A stretch of DNA of 64,000 bases from Chitinophagaceae bacterium (GTDB taxonomy: Bacteria; Bacteroidota; Bacteroidia; Chitinophagales; Chitinophagaceae): the NCBI GenBank assembly GCA_016786885.1, contig JAEUVO010000064.1:1-64000 (forward strand). The letters run 5' to 3'. A program made the translations under genes and the position numbers. Within the stretch, counting starts at the first letter, position 1. Each line of letters begins with the position of its first letter. Below the pieces are notes generated by a model. That model was not told where the DNA came from, did not search any database, and saw nothing but the letters and a program-made list of their open reading frames with translations. Of this stretch, positions 45,715-53,710 are shown piece after piece.

Positions 45715-46644
45715 ATGAAACCAAGGATCTTATCCCTCGTAATTTCGATTCTTTCCTTAACAATATTGTTTACAGCCTGTAAAAAAGAAGGTGGCGATTC
45801 ACAGGATTATTCTGCCGAAACCGCTGCGCATTCAGATGATCAGTCAAGATTTTCCAATGAGGTAGATGCAGTAGCTAATGATGCTAATCTTGCGCTTGAA
45901 GTTACACCGGCCTTCTCTGGTCGTGGCGGAGAACTTCAGTCTATTATCTGCGACGCTGATATAACAGTCGATACTTTAGCTAATCCAAGAACTATCACCA
46001 TTACTTATAATGGTACCAATTGCCTTGGTAACCGTACCCGTACTGGTGTTATCGTTTTGTCAATGGCTCAGGGTGTTCGCTGGAAAGATGCCGGAGCAGC
46101 GCTTAGTGTAAGTTACCAGAATTTTAAAGTTACCCGCATTAGCGATAACAAAAGCATAACTATTAACGGTACACAAACTTATACCAATGTAAGTGGCGGA
46201 TTGCTGATAAATTTACCGGTTGTAGGCGCTATCACTCATACGATCACCAGCAGCAACATGTCTGTAACTTTTGATAATGGTTCACAACGTACATGGCAAG
46301 TAGCCAGGCAAAGAGTGTTTACTTATAATAATGGAGTTGTTATCACTGTGACTGGTACCCATACTGATGGCTCCGTTACAGGTATTGCAGAGTGGGGAAC
46401 TAATCGTTTTGGTCGTCCATTTATTACAGCGACAACCCAGCCACTGGTGTTGAAACAGGATTGCAACTTCAGGGTTGGAAGCGGTAAAGTAGTACATACC
46501 ACCCCAATGTATAATATTGCCGCTACTTTTGGACTGGATGCTAATGGCAACACCACTTCATGTCCCGGTACTGGTTATTACTACATGAAACTGGAATGGA
46601 CAGGCCCGGCCGGGAATACACAAACAGCCTTGTTACCATATTAA
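45715..46644 (+). CDS. Lipoprotein of unknown function
   Basis: The 309-residue product has a lipoprotein signal (MKPRILSLVISILSL, lipobox FTACK, Cys22). The mature part is beta-rich with many Thr, Asn and Gly, including ITITYNGTNCLGNRTRTGVI, two later cysteines (LKQDCNFRVGSG and TTSCPGTGYYYMKLEW) and a YNGTxC-type strand. No known domain recognised. It lies alone between a 188-base gap and a strong terminator. Confidence 0.65.
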   Translation: MKPRILSLVISILSLTILFTACKKEGGDSQDYSAETAAHSDDQSRFSNEVDAVANDANLALEVTPAFSGRGGELQSIICDADITVDTLANPRTITITYNGTNCLGNRTRTGVIVLSMAQGVRWKDAGAALSVSYQNFKVTRISDNKSITINGTQTYTNVSGGLLINLPVVGAITHTITSSNMSVTFDNGSQRTWQVARQRVFTYNNGVVITVTGTHTDGSVTGIAEWGTNRFGRPFITATTQPLVLKQDCNFRVGSGKVVHTTPMYNIAATFGLDANGNTTSCPGTGYYYMKLEWTGPAGNTQTALLPY

Positions 46645-46662
46645 TATATTCAGCATTTTAGT

Positions 46663-46697
46663 AAAAAACCGCCGTCATACACCGGCGGTTTTTTTAT
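46663..46697 (+). terminator. Intrinsic terminator after the lipoprotein gene at 45715
   Basis: Stem AACCGCCG (46667-46674) / CGGCGGTT (46683-46690), extended by A-T pairs, eight-base loop, then seven T. Confidence 0.9.
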
Positions 46698-46741
46698 TTC
46701 TTTTGATGTTGCTTGCATTTTTACAAGTAAATTAGCAGCCA

Positions 46742-47983
46742 ATGGCTACCACTTTAGTCACCAATATAAAACTACTGGTCAATACACTTGAGAAAAATAA
46801 ACTGCTACGTGGAAAAGAACTGGCAAAGCTACCCTGCATTGGAAATGCTTATGTGATCATTGAAGATGGGATAATTACCGGAAAAGGTAGCAGCAATGAA
46901 ATTCAACATCCAACATCAAAGTTCAGTCGTATTATCGATGCTGAAGGGCAAATGGTACTGCCTGCATGGTGTGACAGCCATACACATCTTGTATTCGCCG
47001 CCAGCAGGGAAGAAGAGTTCGTTGATAAAATCAGAGGGCTTAGTTATGCAGATATTGCTGCAAAAGGAGGGGGGATATTAAACTCAGCCCGGAAATTAAA
47101 TGCTGCATCAGAAAATGAATTATTTACGAAGGCCTGGAAGAGGCTGGAAGAAGTGAGTAAACAGGGAACAGGTGCAATTGAAATAAAAAGTGGCTATGGG
47201 TTAACGGTGGAAGGTGAATTAAAAATGCTTCGGGTAGTAAAAAAGCTGAAAGAAAAATCGACGTTACCAATCAAAGCTACTTTTCTTGGTGCGCACACTT
47301 ATCCATTGGAATTTAAAGACAGTCACCAGGGCTATATTGATCTTATCATGAATGAAATGCTGCCAGTGATTGGCAAAGAAAAACTGGCAGACTACATAGA
47401 TGTGTTTTGTGAGACCGGCTTTTTCTCTCCTGAAGAGACAGAAATGATCTGCCGGGCAGGCATGCGTTATGGCCTTAAGCCCAAGATACATGCCAATCAG
47501 CTAAACTTATCAGGAGGAACACAAACGGGAGTAAAGTTAAATGCACTAAGTGTTGATCATCTGGAAACAATGGATGATGATGCAATTACTACTTTGGCTA
47601 AGTCAAACACCATCGGCACATTATTGCCTTCAGCCGCTTTTTTCCTGCGGATGCCGTTCCAGCCTGCCAGAAGGCTGATCGATGCTGGCTGTGCCATTGC
47701 CCTTGCCTCCGATTTTAATCCCGGTTCTTCTCCCTCCGGAAATATGAACCTGGTAGTGGCCATGAGCTGCATACAAATGAAGATGCTGCCTGAAGAAGCT
47801 ATCAACGCAGCCACCATTAACGGAGCTTATGCTATGGAATTGGAAAAAGAAGTTGGGAGTATTAGCATCGGAAAAAAAGCAAACCTGATCTTTACCAAAC
47901 CTGTTCCGTCACTGGCTTACCTGCCTTATGCATTCGGCTCCAATCTTATTGATAAGGTAATGATCAACGGAGAATACATCTAA
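46742..47983 (+). CDS. hutI: Imidazolonepropionase
   Basis: Third enzyme of histidine degradation: opens imidazolonepropionate to N-formimino-L-glutamate. The 413-residue amidohydrolase-fold protein shows the metal site DSHTHLVFAASREEEF near residue 80, KSGYGL near 145, the metal-binding stretch GAHTYPLEF near 180, KIHANQLN near 245, SVDHLE near 265 and ASDFNPGSSPSGNM near 320. Cytoplasmic. The next histidine genes, ftcD and hutG, lie 10.5 kb downstream; hutH and hutU are not in the window. It starts 44 bases after a terminator. Confidence 0.95.
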   Translation: MATTLVTNIKLLVNTLEKNKLLRGKELAKLPCIGNAYVIIEDGIITGKGSSNEIQHPTSKFSRIIDAEGQMVLPAWCDSHTHLVFAASREEEFVDKIRGLSYADIAAKGGGILNSARKLNAASENELFTKAWKRLEEVSKQGTGAIEIKSGYGLTVEGELKMLRVVKKLKEKSTLPIKATFLGAHTYPLEFKDSHQGYIDLIMNEMLPVIGKEKLADYIDVFCETGFFSPEETEMICRAGMRYGLKPKIHANQLNLSGGTQTGVKLNALSVDHLETMDDDAITTLAKSNTIGTLLPSAAFFLRMPFQPARRLIDAGCAIALASDFNPGSSPSGNMNLVVAMSCIQMKMLPEEAINAATINGAYAMELEKEVGSISIGKKANLIFTKPVPSLAYLPYAFGSNLIDKVMINGEYI

Positions 47984-48043
47984 TTTTATTATTCATATAT
48001 AAGCAATGTAATTTTAAGAATATCATAATTTAAGAAGTCGAAT

Positions 48044-49420
48044 ATGTCTTTACGCCAGTTCATTTCTGCCCGGAAAATATTAAGATCACTGAATTTCTTA
48101 AAAGAAAATGTATTTCTCAAATGGAAGGAAGTAGCTGATTTATTTGGCTTGCAGGAGGATGTGTTTGAAAATCCATTGCATAAAAAACTTGAAAAACCTG
48201 TTACAGTCATATTAATAGGTGCCGGACACAGGGGAAGCATTTATGCAGAATATGCATTTGCAAATCCGGATCAGATGAAAATCGCAGCAGTAGCAGATAT
48301 TAACATTAAACGGAAAAATAATATCAAAAGGAGGCACAAAATCCCGGAAACCTGCACTTTCAGCCATTGGCAGGAAATATTCAACCAACCTAAATTTGCT
48401 GATGCAGTAATAATATCTACTCCGGACAACCTTCATACAGCCCCCTGTCTGGCTGCATTGGATGCGGGTTATGATGTGCTATTGGAAAAGCCAATAGCCC
48501 CGACGGAGGAAGAATGCAGACAGATATTAAAAAAAGTACAATCGGGTAATAATATTGTTGGCATTTGCCATGTATTGCGATACTCACCTTACTTCAGAGA
48601 ATTGAAAGAAATATTGGATGCCGGCATTATAGGTAATATTATCAGCATCCAGCATATGGAACCGATTGAACAGGTACACATGAGTCATTCTTATGTAAGA
48701 GGAAAATGGAGAAACAGTAAAACTGCTACGCCAATTCTATTGGCAAAATCAAGCCATGATACTGATATAATCCGCTGGCTTGTAAACAGCCCCGTAAAAG
48801 ATGTTCACTGTTTTGGCAACCTGAAATGGTTCACCAACCGAAACGCACCGGAAGGAAGCACTGAGCGTTGTACAGATGGTTGCCGTGTTGAGAGTTCCTG
48901 CCCATACTCAGCTTTGCAGATATACTTAAGAGATAAGAAAAGGCTTTATGTTTTTGATATGCCTGAAGAAAAATACAAATGGGATGATTTTATTTTAGAA
49001 AAACTGAAGTCTACAGATTATGGCAGATGTGTGTACAGGATGGATAATGACCAGCCAGATCATCTTACTGTCAATATGCTATTTGAAAATGGTGTCACGG
49101 CGGCATTCTCTATGGAAGCCCATGTATCTTATGAAGGTAGAAGAACAAGAATTATGGGTTCAAAAGGTGATATAGTGGGCAATATGGAATCTTTTATTCT
49201 GACAGACTTCAAAACGAGAAAACAAACATCCTGGAAGATGAAGACGGATGCTCATGGCGGAGGCGACCAACGACTGGTAAAAGACTGGTTACAGGCTGTG
49301 GCACAAAGAGACAAAAAACTACTAAGCTCTTCAATTGATGTTTCAATTGAAAGTCATCTCATGGCATTTGCAGCGGAAAGGAGTCGTTTGAACAGGACAA
49401 TAGAGGAAGTTTCAATTTAA
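48044..49420 (+). CDS. Gfo/Idh/MocA family oxidoreductase with N-terminal extension
   Basis: NAD(P)-dependent oxidoreductase of 458 residues. The Rossmann motif is at ILIGAGHRGSIYAEYA (about 62-77), followed by VIISTPDNLHTAPCL and the conserved LLEKPIAPTEEE near 145, with HDTDIIRW near 240. A cysteine-rich stretch ERCTDGCRVESSCPYSALQ near 278 is typical of one branch of the family. About 55 residues before the Rossmann fold are unusual and highly basic. The substrate, probably a sugar or cyclitol derivative, is unknown. Confidence 0.85.
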   Translation: MSLRQFISARKILRSLNFLKENVFLKWKEVADLFGLQEDVFENPLHKKLEKPVTVILIGAGHRGSIYAEYAFANPDQMKIAAVADINIKRKNNIKRRHKIPETCTFSHWQEIFNQPKFADAVIISTPDNLHTAPCLAALDAGYDVLLEKPIAPTEEECRQILKKVQSGNNIVGICHVLRYSPYFRELKEILDAGIIGNIISIQHMEPIEQVHMSHSYVRGKWRNSKTATPILLAKSSHDTDIIRWLVNSPVKDVHCFGNLKWFTNRNAPEGSTERCTDGCRVESSCPYSALQIYLRDKKRLYVFDMPEEKYKWDDFILEKLKSTDYGRCVYRMDNDQPDHLTVNMLFENGVTAAFSMEAHVSYEGRRTRIMGSKGDIVGNMESFILTDFKTRKQTSWKMKTDAHGGGDQRLVKDWLQAVAQRDKKLLSSSIDVSIESHLMAFAAERSRLNRTIEEVSI

Positions 49421-49439
49421 TAATTCCCGGTCGGGGCTG

Positions 49440-50693
49440 TTATGTTATACCGGATACTACGTTTTCGCCGGGGTCCTCTTCGGTAATGGGTGTTTCATCA
49501 TTAATCGTTTCCAGTTTTGGTTTTCCGTAAGCTATAGAACCAATCATCATAATAATGCTTGTAATTAATATTACAAAAAAGAGAATTCCCTCATTAAATT
49601 TTGAAAGTTTATAAGCTTCTGGTATACTATAAAATAATAACACAGTTATCAAACCTCTCGGCATAAAGAAAAGTTCAGGGAAAATATGCGAGTGAAGAAA
49701 AAAACGAAGATATATATAGCGAATACCCAATAAAATGGCAACTATTGCACTACCTGCAAGAATTACCTCAATATCCAGAATCAGGTTAAAATCTATGGTA
49801 AACCCAAAAGTAAAAAAGAAAAATGTGCGGATAAGAAAACTACTCTCAGCAGTGAGGGAATGAAGTAAATGACTTACATCGTTTACCTGGGCAGGTGATA
49901 CCCATTTGTATAATTTCTGGAAAATCGATTCCCCCCAATTGCTCACTACTAAACCAAACAAAAGTATTATAAACAATGCCGGGAGGTGTAACATTTTTCC
50001 ACCGGCATAAAGAAATATGAGAATTGAAAAAATAAGAAAGAACCTGACTTTAGTAGTTATCCGGGTTAGTAAAAAAAGTATTATAAAAGATAGAACCAGA
50101 CTTAGAATAAGGGAAAGAAAAAGGGAGCCAAAGAAAAGTCCAATATTTGACCCTTTCAGAATATTTCCGGCAACCAGATAATTAAAGATTATTATCCCCA
50201 GTATGTCGGAAAAAGATGTTTCGTAAACAAGAAATTCTTTTTTATTCTCATTCAGGTGTGAAATACTTGGTATCACAATTGCGCTGCTAACAACAGAAAG
50301 CGGCATCGCATATATCAGGCAATGAATAAATGGCTCGCTCAAATAAAAGTACAATAAAGCAGAACAGGCTATTGCTGAAAGAATCAAAATTACCAACGCT
50401 GAAAAGAAGGCGTTCCGAATCAACTTTAACTTGTTTCTTCCAATTCTCAGATCCAGCCCTGCTTCCAGAATAATCATGATTAACCCTAATATGCCAAATA
50501 TCTCGACCAGATTGGGCGAAATTTCAACAGGGATATTATTATAAAGCAGTATTTCTCTGCCAATAATACCTGAAAGCAGCAGCAACAAAACTGAAGGTAT
50601 ACCTGATTTCCTAGAAATAAGATTATACAGGTAAGATAAAATGATGAGCAGACAAATCCCGATTATTAATACATAAGCATTTACATCATTCAT
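49440..50693 (-). CDS. Cation:proton antiporter (CPA family)
   Basis: Integral membrane protein of 417 residues with about 12 hydrophobic helices. Features are the EIFGILGLIMIILEAGLDLRI block near residue 65-85, the SSAIVIPSISHLNE loop near 135, and ETSFSDILGIIIFNYL near 158, where Na+/H+ and K+/H+ exchangers have their ion-binding acidic residue (SD here, not the DD of electrogenic exchangers). It should exchange Na+ or K+ for protons. A cytoplasmic acidic tail ends it. It is divergent from the glycerate kinase gene and forms the left edge of an ion/osmolyte block. Confidence 0.85.
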   Translation of the reverse strand: MNDVNAYVLIIGICLLIILSYLYNLISRKSGIPSVLLLLLSGIIGREILLYNNIPVEISPNLVEIFGILGLIMIILEAGLDLRIGRNKLKLIRNAFFSALVILILSAIACSALLYFYLSEPFIHCLIYAMPLSVVSSAIVIPSISHLNENKKEFLVYETSFSDILGIIIFNYLVAGNILKGSNIGLFFGSLFLSLILSLVLSFIILFLLTRITTKVRFFLIFSILIFLYAGGKMLHLPALFIILLFGLVVSNWGESIFQKLYKWVSPAQVNDVSHLLHSLTAESSFLIRTFFFFTFGFTIDFNLILDIEVILAGSAIVAILLGIRYIYLRFFLHSHIFPELFFMPRGLITVLLFYSIPEAYKLSKFNEGILFFVILITSIIMMIGSIAYGKPKLETINDETPITEEDPGENVVSGIT

Positions 50694-50697
50694 ACGT

Positions 50698-50705
50698 CAA
50701 AAATA
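50698..50705 (-). promoter_or_regulatory. -7 promoter element for the antiporter gene (TATTTTTG), start codon four bases downstream
   Basis: The minus strand reads TATTTTTG, matching TAnnTTTG, and ends four bases before the ATG at 50693. This predicts a leaderless message. No good -33 box is visible. Confidence 0.45.
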
Positions 50706-50800
50706 TTGGAAATTAATTATTGATTCATTCTAAAATATTAGTTTACCCGCATTAATTTCATTTATTTAATAATACAGTAATTTAAAGCAAATTATCAGTA

Positions 50801-51880
50801 ATGTTTCGTCGAAACGCATATGAAATATTTACAGCGGGGGTAAATTCGGTACTACCAGAAGTGCTTTTACCAAAGAATATGTATTATAAAGACGGGTATT
50901 TATTCCTGGCAGATTGGAAATACCGTGTAAATGAAATAAACAACCTGATTGTTATTGCAGCAGGGAAGGCAGCCTCTGACATGTCGAAAATAACTGAGGA
51001 AAGGATCGGAAATTTTATCACCAAAGGGCTCTGTATTACTAAATACAATCATGCTGTTACGCTTAAAATCTTCAAGACAATAGAAGCGGGTCATCCTTTA
51101 CCAGATAATAACAGCATTCTGGCGGGTAAAGAAGTTCTGGATGCATTGAAAAATTTAACACCAGGTGATATTGTGCTCTTGCTGCTTAGTGGTGGGGCTT
51201 CTTCTTTGCTTGCTGATACTCCTCCGGGTATAACACTGGAAAATTTGTATCATTTATCCGGGCTGTTAATTAACAGCGGGGCTGATATATTCGAAGTAAA
51301 TACCGTCAGAAAACACCTGAGCCAGATTAAAGGTGGAAACTTTATTAAGGCTGCATACCCGGCCAGTGTAGTTACAATGATAATCAGTGATGTGGTGGGA
51401 GATGACCCTGCTACAATTGCAAGCGGGCCAACCTCACCCGATAGTACAACATTTGAAGATGCTAAAAATGTTTTGCTTAAATATGGCATTTGGAATTTAA
51501 TTCACGAAAGTATAAGGGAGCACATTCATAAAGGCGTATGCAATGAAATTGAAGAAACACCAAAAGCCGGATCATTTCTTTTTGAAAAAAATCATAATAA
51601 GATTATTGGCAGTAATAAGATCTGCCTGGAGGCAGCAAAATTGAAAGCTGAACAGTTAGGTTTTCATACAATTATATTAACCGATAAGATGACAGGCGAC
51701 ACTGACACCTTATCCAGAAAATTAATTTTGAACTTACTTGAATATGAAGGTATAAAGCCAGCCTGTATACTACTAGGAGGTGAAACATCTCTGCAGGTAT
51801 CTGGAAATGGCAAGGGAGGACGGAACCAGCATTTTGTACTGTGTGCAATGAATGAATTACTGAAAATAAAAAAAAAATAA
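50801..51880 (+). CDS. Glycerate 2-kinase (GckA/MOFRL family), main frame ending at a frameshift
   Basis: Phosphorylates D-glycerate using ATP; the GckA/MOFRL class gives 2-phosphoglycerate. The 359 residues contain AAGKAASDM near 52, EAGHPLPDNNS near 95, LLLLSGGASSLL near 120, NTVRKHLSQIKGG near 165, SDVVGDDPATIASGPTSPD near 190, and LGGETSLQVSGNGKGGRNQHF near 325. The frame stops at a TAA directly after a run of ten A (51868-51877), and the missing C-terminal motif continues in the +1 frame at 51882-52121. Either the gene is broken, the run has an extra A by sequencing error, or the full enzyme is made by slippage. It precedes the GT81-HAD gene. Confidence 0.85.
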   Translation: MFRRNAYEIFTAGVNSVLPEVLLPKNMYYKDGYLFLADWKYRVNEINNLIVIAAGKAASDMSKITEERIGNFITKGLCITKYNHAVTLKIFKTIEAGHPLPDNNSILAGKEVLDALKNLTPGDIVLLLLSGGASSLLADTPPGITLENLYHLSGLLINSGADIFEVNTVRKHLSQIKGGNFIKAAYPASVVTMIISDVVGDDPATIASGPTSPDSTTFEDAKNVLLKYGIWNLIHESIREHIHKGVCNEIEETPKAGSFLFEKNHNKIIGSNKICLEAAKLKAEQLGFHTIILTDKMTGDTDTLSRKLILNLLEYEGIKPACILLGGETSLQVSGNGKGGRNQHFVLCAMNELLKIKKK

Positions 51881-51881
51881 A

Positions 51882-52121
51882 ATCAGGAATCACATAACAA
51901 TCTTAAGCGCAGGCACAGATGGAACAGATGGCCCTACAGATGCCGCAGGCGCTATGTTCAGCAGCCTGGAACTTTATTCAGGCCCGGTAGATTTTGAGAT
52001 AACAAATACGTTCCTGGCATCATTCGATTCATATAATTTCTTTTTGCAGCAGGATGGATTGATTAAAACAGGGCCCACTCAGACAAATGTTATGGATATT
52101 GTTATTGGAATAATACACTGA
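51882..52121 (+). pseudogene. C-terminal part of the glycerate kinase in a shifted frame
   Basis: Reading from 51882 gives ITILSAGTDGTDGPTDAAGA and continues to a TGA at 52119-52121. This is the invariant C-terminal active-site motif of MOFRL-type glycerate kinases, missing from the main frame. Removal of one A from the ten-A run joins both parts into a protein of about 438 residues, the usual family length. The fragment has no start codon of its own near its beginning, so it can only be expressed through the frameshift. Confidence 0.85.
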
Positions 52122-52198
52122 TATATATCCATAAAATTTTTATTACATAAAGACTTCCACCTACAAATTTTGTTACCGCCAGCTACTGGATTCTTCCT

Positions 52199-52206
52199 TA
52201 CATTTG
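52199..52206 (+). promoter_or_regulatory. -7 promoter element TACATTTG for the GT81-HAD gene
   Basis: Full match to TAnnTTTG between the glycerate kinase end and the ATG at 52283. The nearest TTTG (52169-52172) gives a 26-base spacer, longer than usual. Confidence 0.45.
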
Positions 52207-52270
52207 CAATGCCCATATTTCAGGAAAAAAATTCTATTATTTAATTTACCGGGTATTTTCAAATCACAAG

Positions 52271-52276
52271 GAGGCT
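52271..52276 (+). promoter_or_regulatory. Strong Shine-Dalgarno site (AAGGAGG) ahead of the GT81-HAD gene
   Basis: AAGGAGG at about 52269-52275 lies eight bases before the ATG at 52283. Near-perfect Shine-Dalgarno sites are rare in Bacteroidota and almost absent from this window, which makes this gene stand out and fixes its start. Confidence 0.6.
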
Positions 52277-52282
52277 CTGCGA

Positions 52283-53656
52283 ATGATTACAGTCATTATA
52301 CCTGCACTGAATGAAGAAACAACTGTCGGAAAAGTTGTCAGTCTTGCCAAAAAAGCACAGCATGTTACTGAAGTGATTGTTGTAGATGATAAATCATTGG
52401 ACAATACGGTAGAAGAATCCAGGAAAGCAGGAGCAATAGTTATTACAAGTACAAAACTTGGAAAAGGCACCTCCATGAAAGACGGGATACTGGTAGCTAA
52501 AAATGAATTCATTGCCTTTCTGGATGCTGATATTGTAACTTATGCAGAAAATGTAATTGAGCTCCTTACATCTCCATTGATAAAGAACGAAGCTGACTTT
52601 GTTAAATCATATTTTTCAAGGCAGGCCGGCAGGGTTACAGAACTGGTAGCCAAACCACTTCTTTCAATTTTGTATCCGGCATTTCCTAATTTCAAACAAC
52701 CCTTAAGTGGTATGATTGCAGGCCGTAAAAGTTTTTTTGAAAAATGTGAATTTGAAGAAGGATATGGGGTAGATATCGGTATACTGATAGATATGCATAA
52801 TCTTAAAGCCCGGATAGCACAAGTAAATATCGGCAATATCGAAAACAGGATGCAGCCGCTTGAACAACTAGGAAAAATGAGCCGTGAAGTGGCTAAAACC
52901 ATCATGAAAAAATCCAAGGATATTGCCAGTCAAAATCTTGAGATTTATGAAAACATTCAGGTGATAAGAGAACAGATGGATTTTGCTATTAAGGAAAGCC
53001 TGATGTCCCTTAAAAAGATCGCCGTATTTGATATGGACAATACAGTTTTAAGAGCCAGTTTCATTAATACGGCTGCCACAAAGTTTGGCTTTAAAACAGA
53101 GTTGGTTGATATAGTAACTAACAATAACAACCCATTTATCCGCACGAAGATGATTGCCCGGCTTTTAAAGGGCAAAACTATAGGCGATTTACTAGAAGTA
53201 GCCGATAGTATTGAAGTAACCCCGAATTTAAAAAAGGTCATTGAAGAACTAAAAAAACAGGGCTATATAACAGGTATTATAAGCGATAGCTATGACTGTA
53301 TTACCAATCACCTGAAAAATAAATATGGGTTTGATTTTACCATTTCAAACGAGCTGGAATTTTCGAGGAGTATTGCTACCGGCGAAATAAAGATACCCTC
53401 CTTGTTTCTCCTGGATGATAAAAGCCAATGCAAGCATGATTATTGTAAATTGAATGCATTGATTAAAATATGTGATAAATTCGGTATTGACATCAAAAAC
53501 TCATTTATTGTTGGAGACGGCGAGAATGATATTTGCATAATCCGCAAGGCGGGAATAGGTATTTCTTTTTGTTCAACCAATTCATATGTTGACTCTGTCG
53601 CTGATTATGTAATTAAAGATCCGGATTTCAGCTTATTATTACCCATCGTGAACTAA
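52283..53656 (+). CDS. Glucosyl-3-phosphoglycerate synthase-like glycosyltransferase (GT81) fused to HAD phosphatase
   Basis: The 457-residue two-domain protein starts with a GT-A fold: VIIPALNEE, VVDDKSLDNT, LGKGTSMKDG and the metal-binding DAD at 81-83. Residues 120-210 carry KQPLSGMIAGRKS, GYGVDIGILID (160-170) and QPLEQLGKMSREV, which track GpgS, the enzyme joining NDP-glucose and 3-phosphoglycerate. Differences are Met144 where GpgS has Glu (GEIAGR type) and Asn188 near the position of its metal-binding His. Residues 240-457 are a SerB-like HAD phosphatase: FDMDNT (249-254), ISDSYD and GDGENDI (411-417). I infer synthesis and dephosphorylation of a glycosyl-phosphoglycerate in one protein. 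It shares its region with glycerate kinase and is 54 bases before the ClC gene. Confidence 0.78.
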   Translation: MITVIIPALNEETTVGKVVSLAKKAQHVTEVIVVDDKSLDNTVEESRKAGAIVITSTKLGKGTSMKDGILVAKNEFIAFLDADIVTYAENVIELLTSPLIKNEADFVKSYFSRQAGRVTELVAKPLLSILYPAFPNFKQPLSGMIAGRKSFFEKCEFEEGYGVDIGILIDMHNLKARIAQVNIGNIENRMQPLEQLGKMSREVAKTIMKKSKDIASQNLEIYENIQVIREQMDFAIKESLMSLKKIAVFDMDNTVLRASFINTAATKFGFKTELVDIVTNNNNPFIRTKMIARLLKGKTIGDLLEVADSIEVTPNLKKVIEELKKQGYITGIISDSYDCITNHLKNKYGFDFTISNELEFSRSIATGEIKIPSLFLLDDKSQCKHDYCKLNALIKICDKFGIDIKNSFIVGDGENDICIIRKAGIGISFCSTNSYVDSVADYVIKDPDFSLLLPIVN

Positions 53657-53710
53657 ATCTAAAACCAACAGGCAACGGCCTGTAAACATAATTGGCAAAT
53701 ATCCAGTTCA

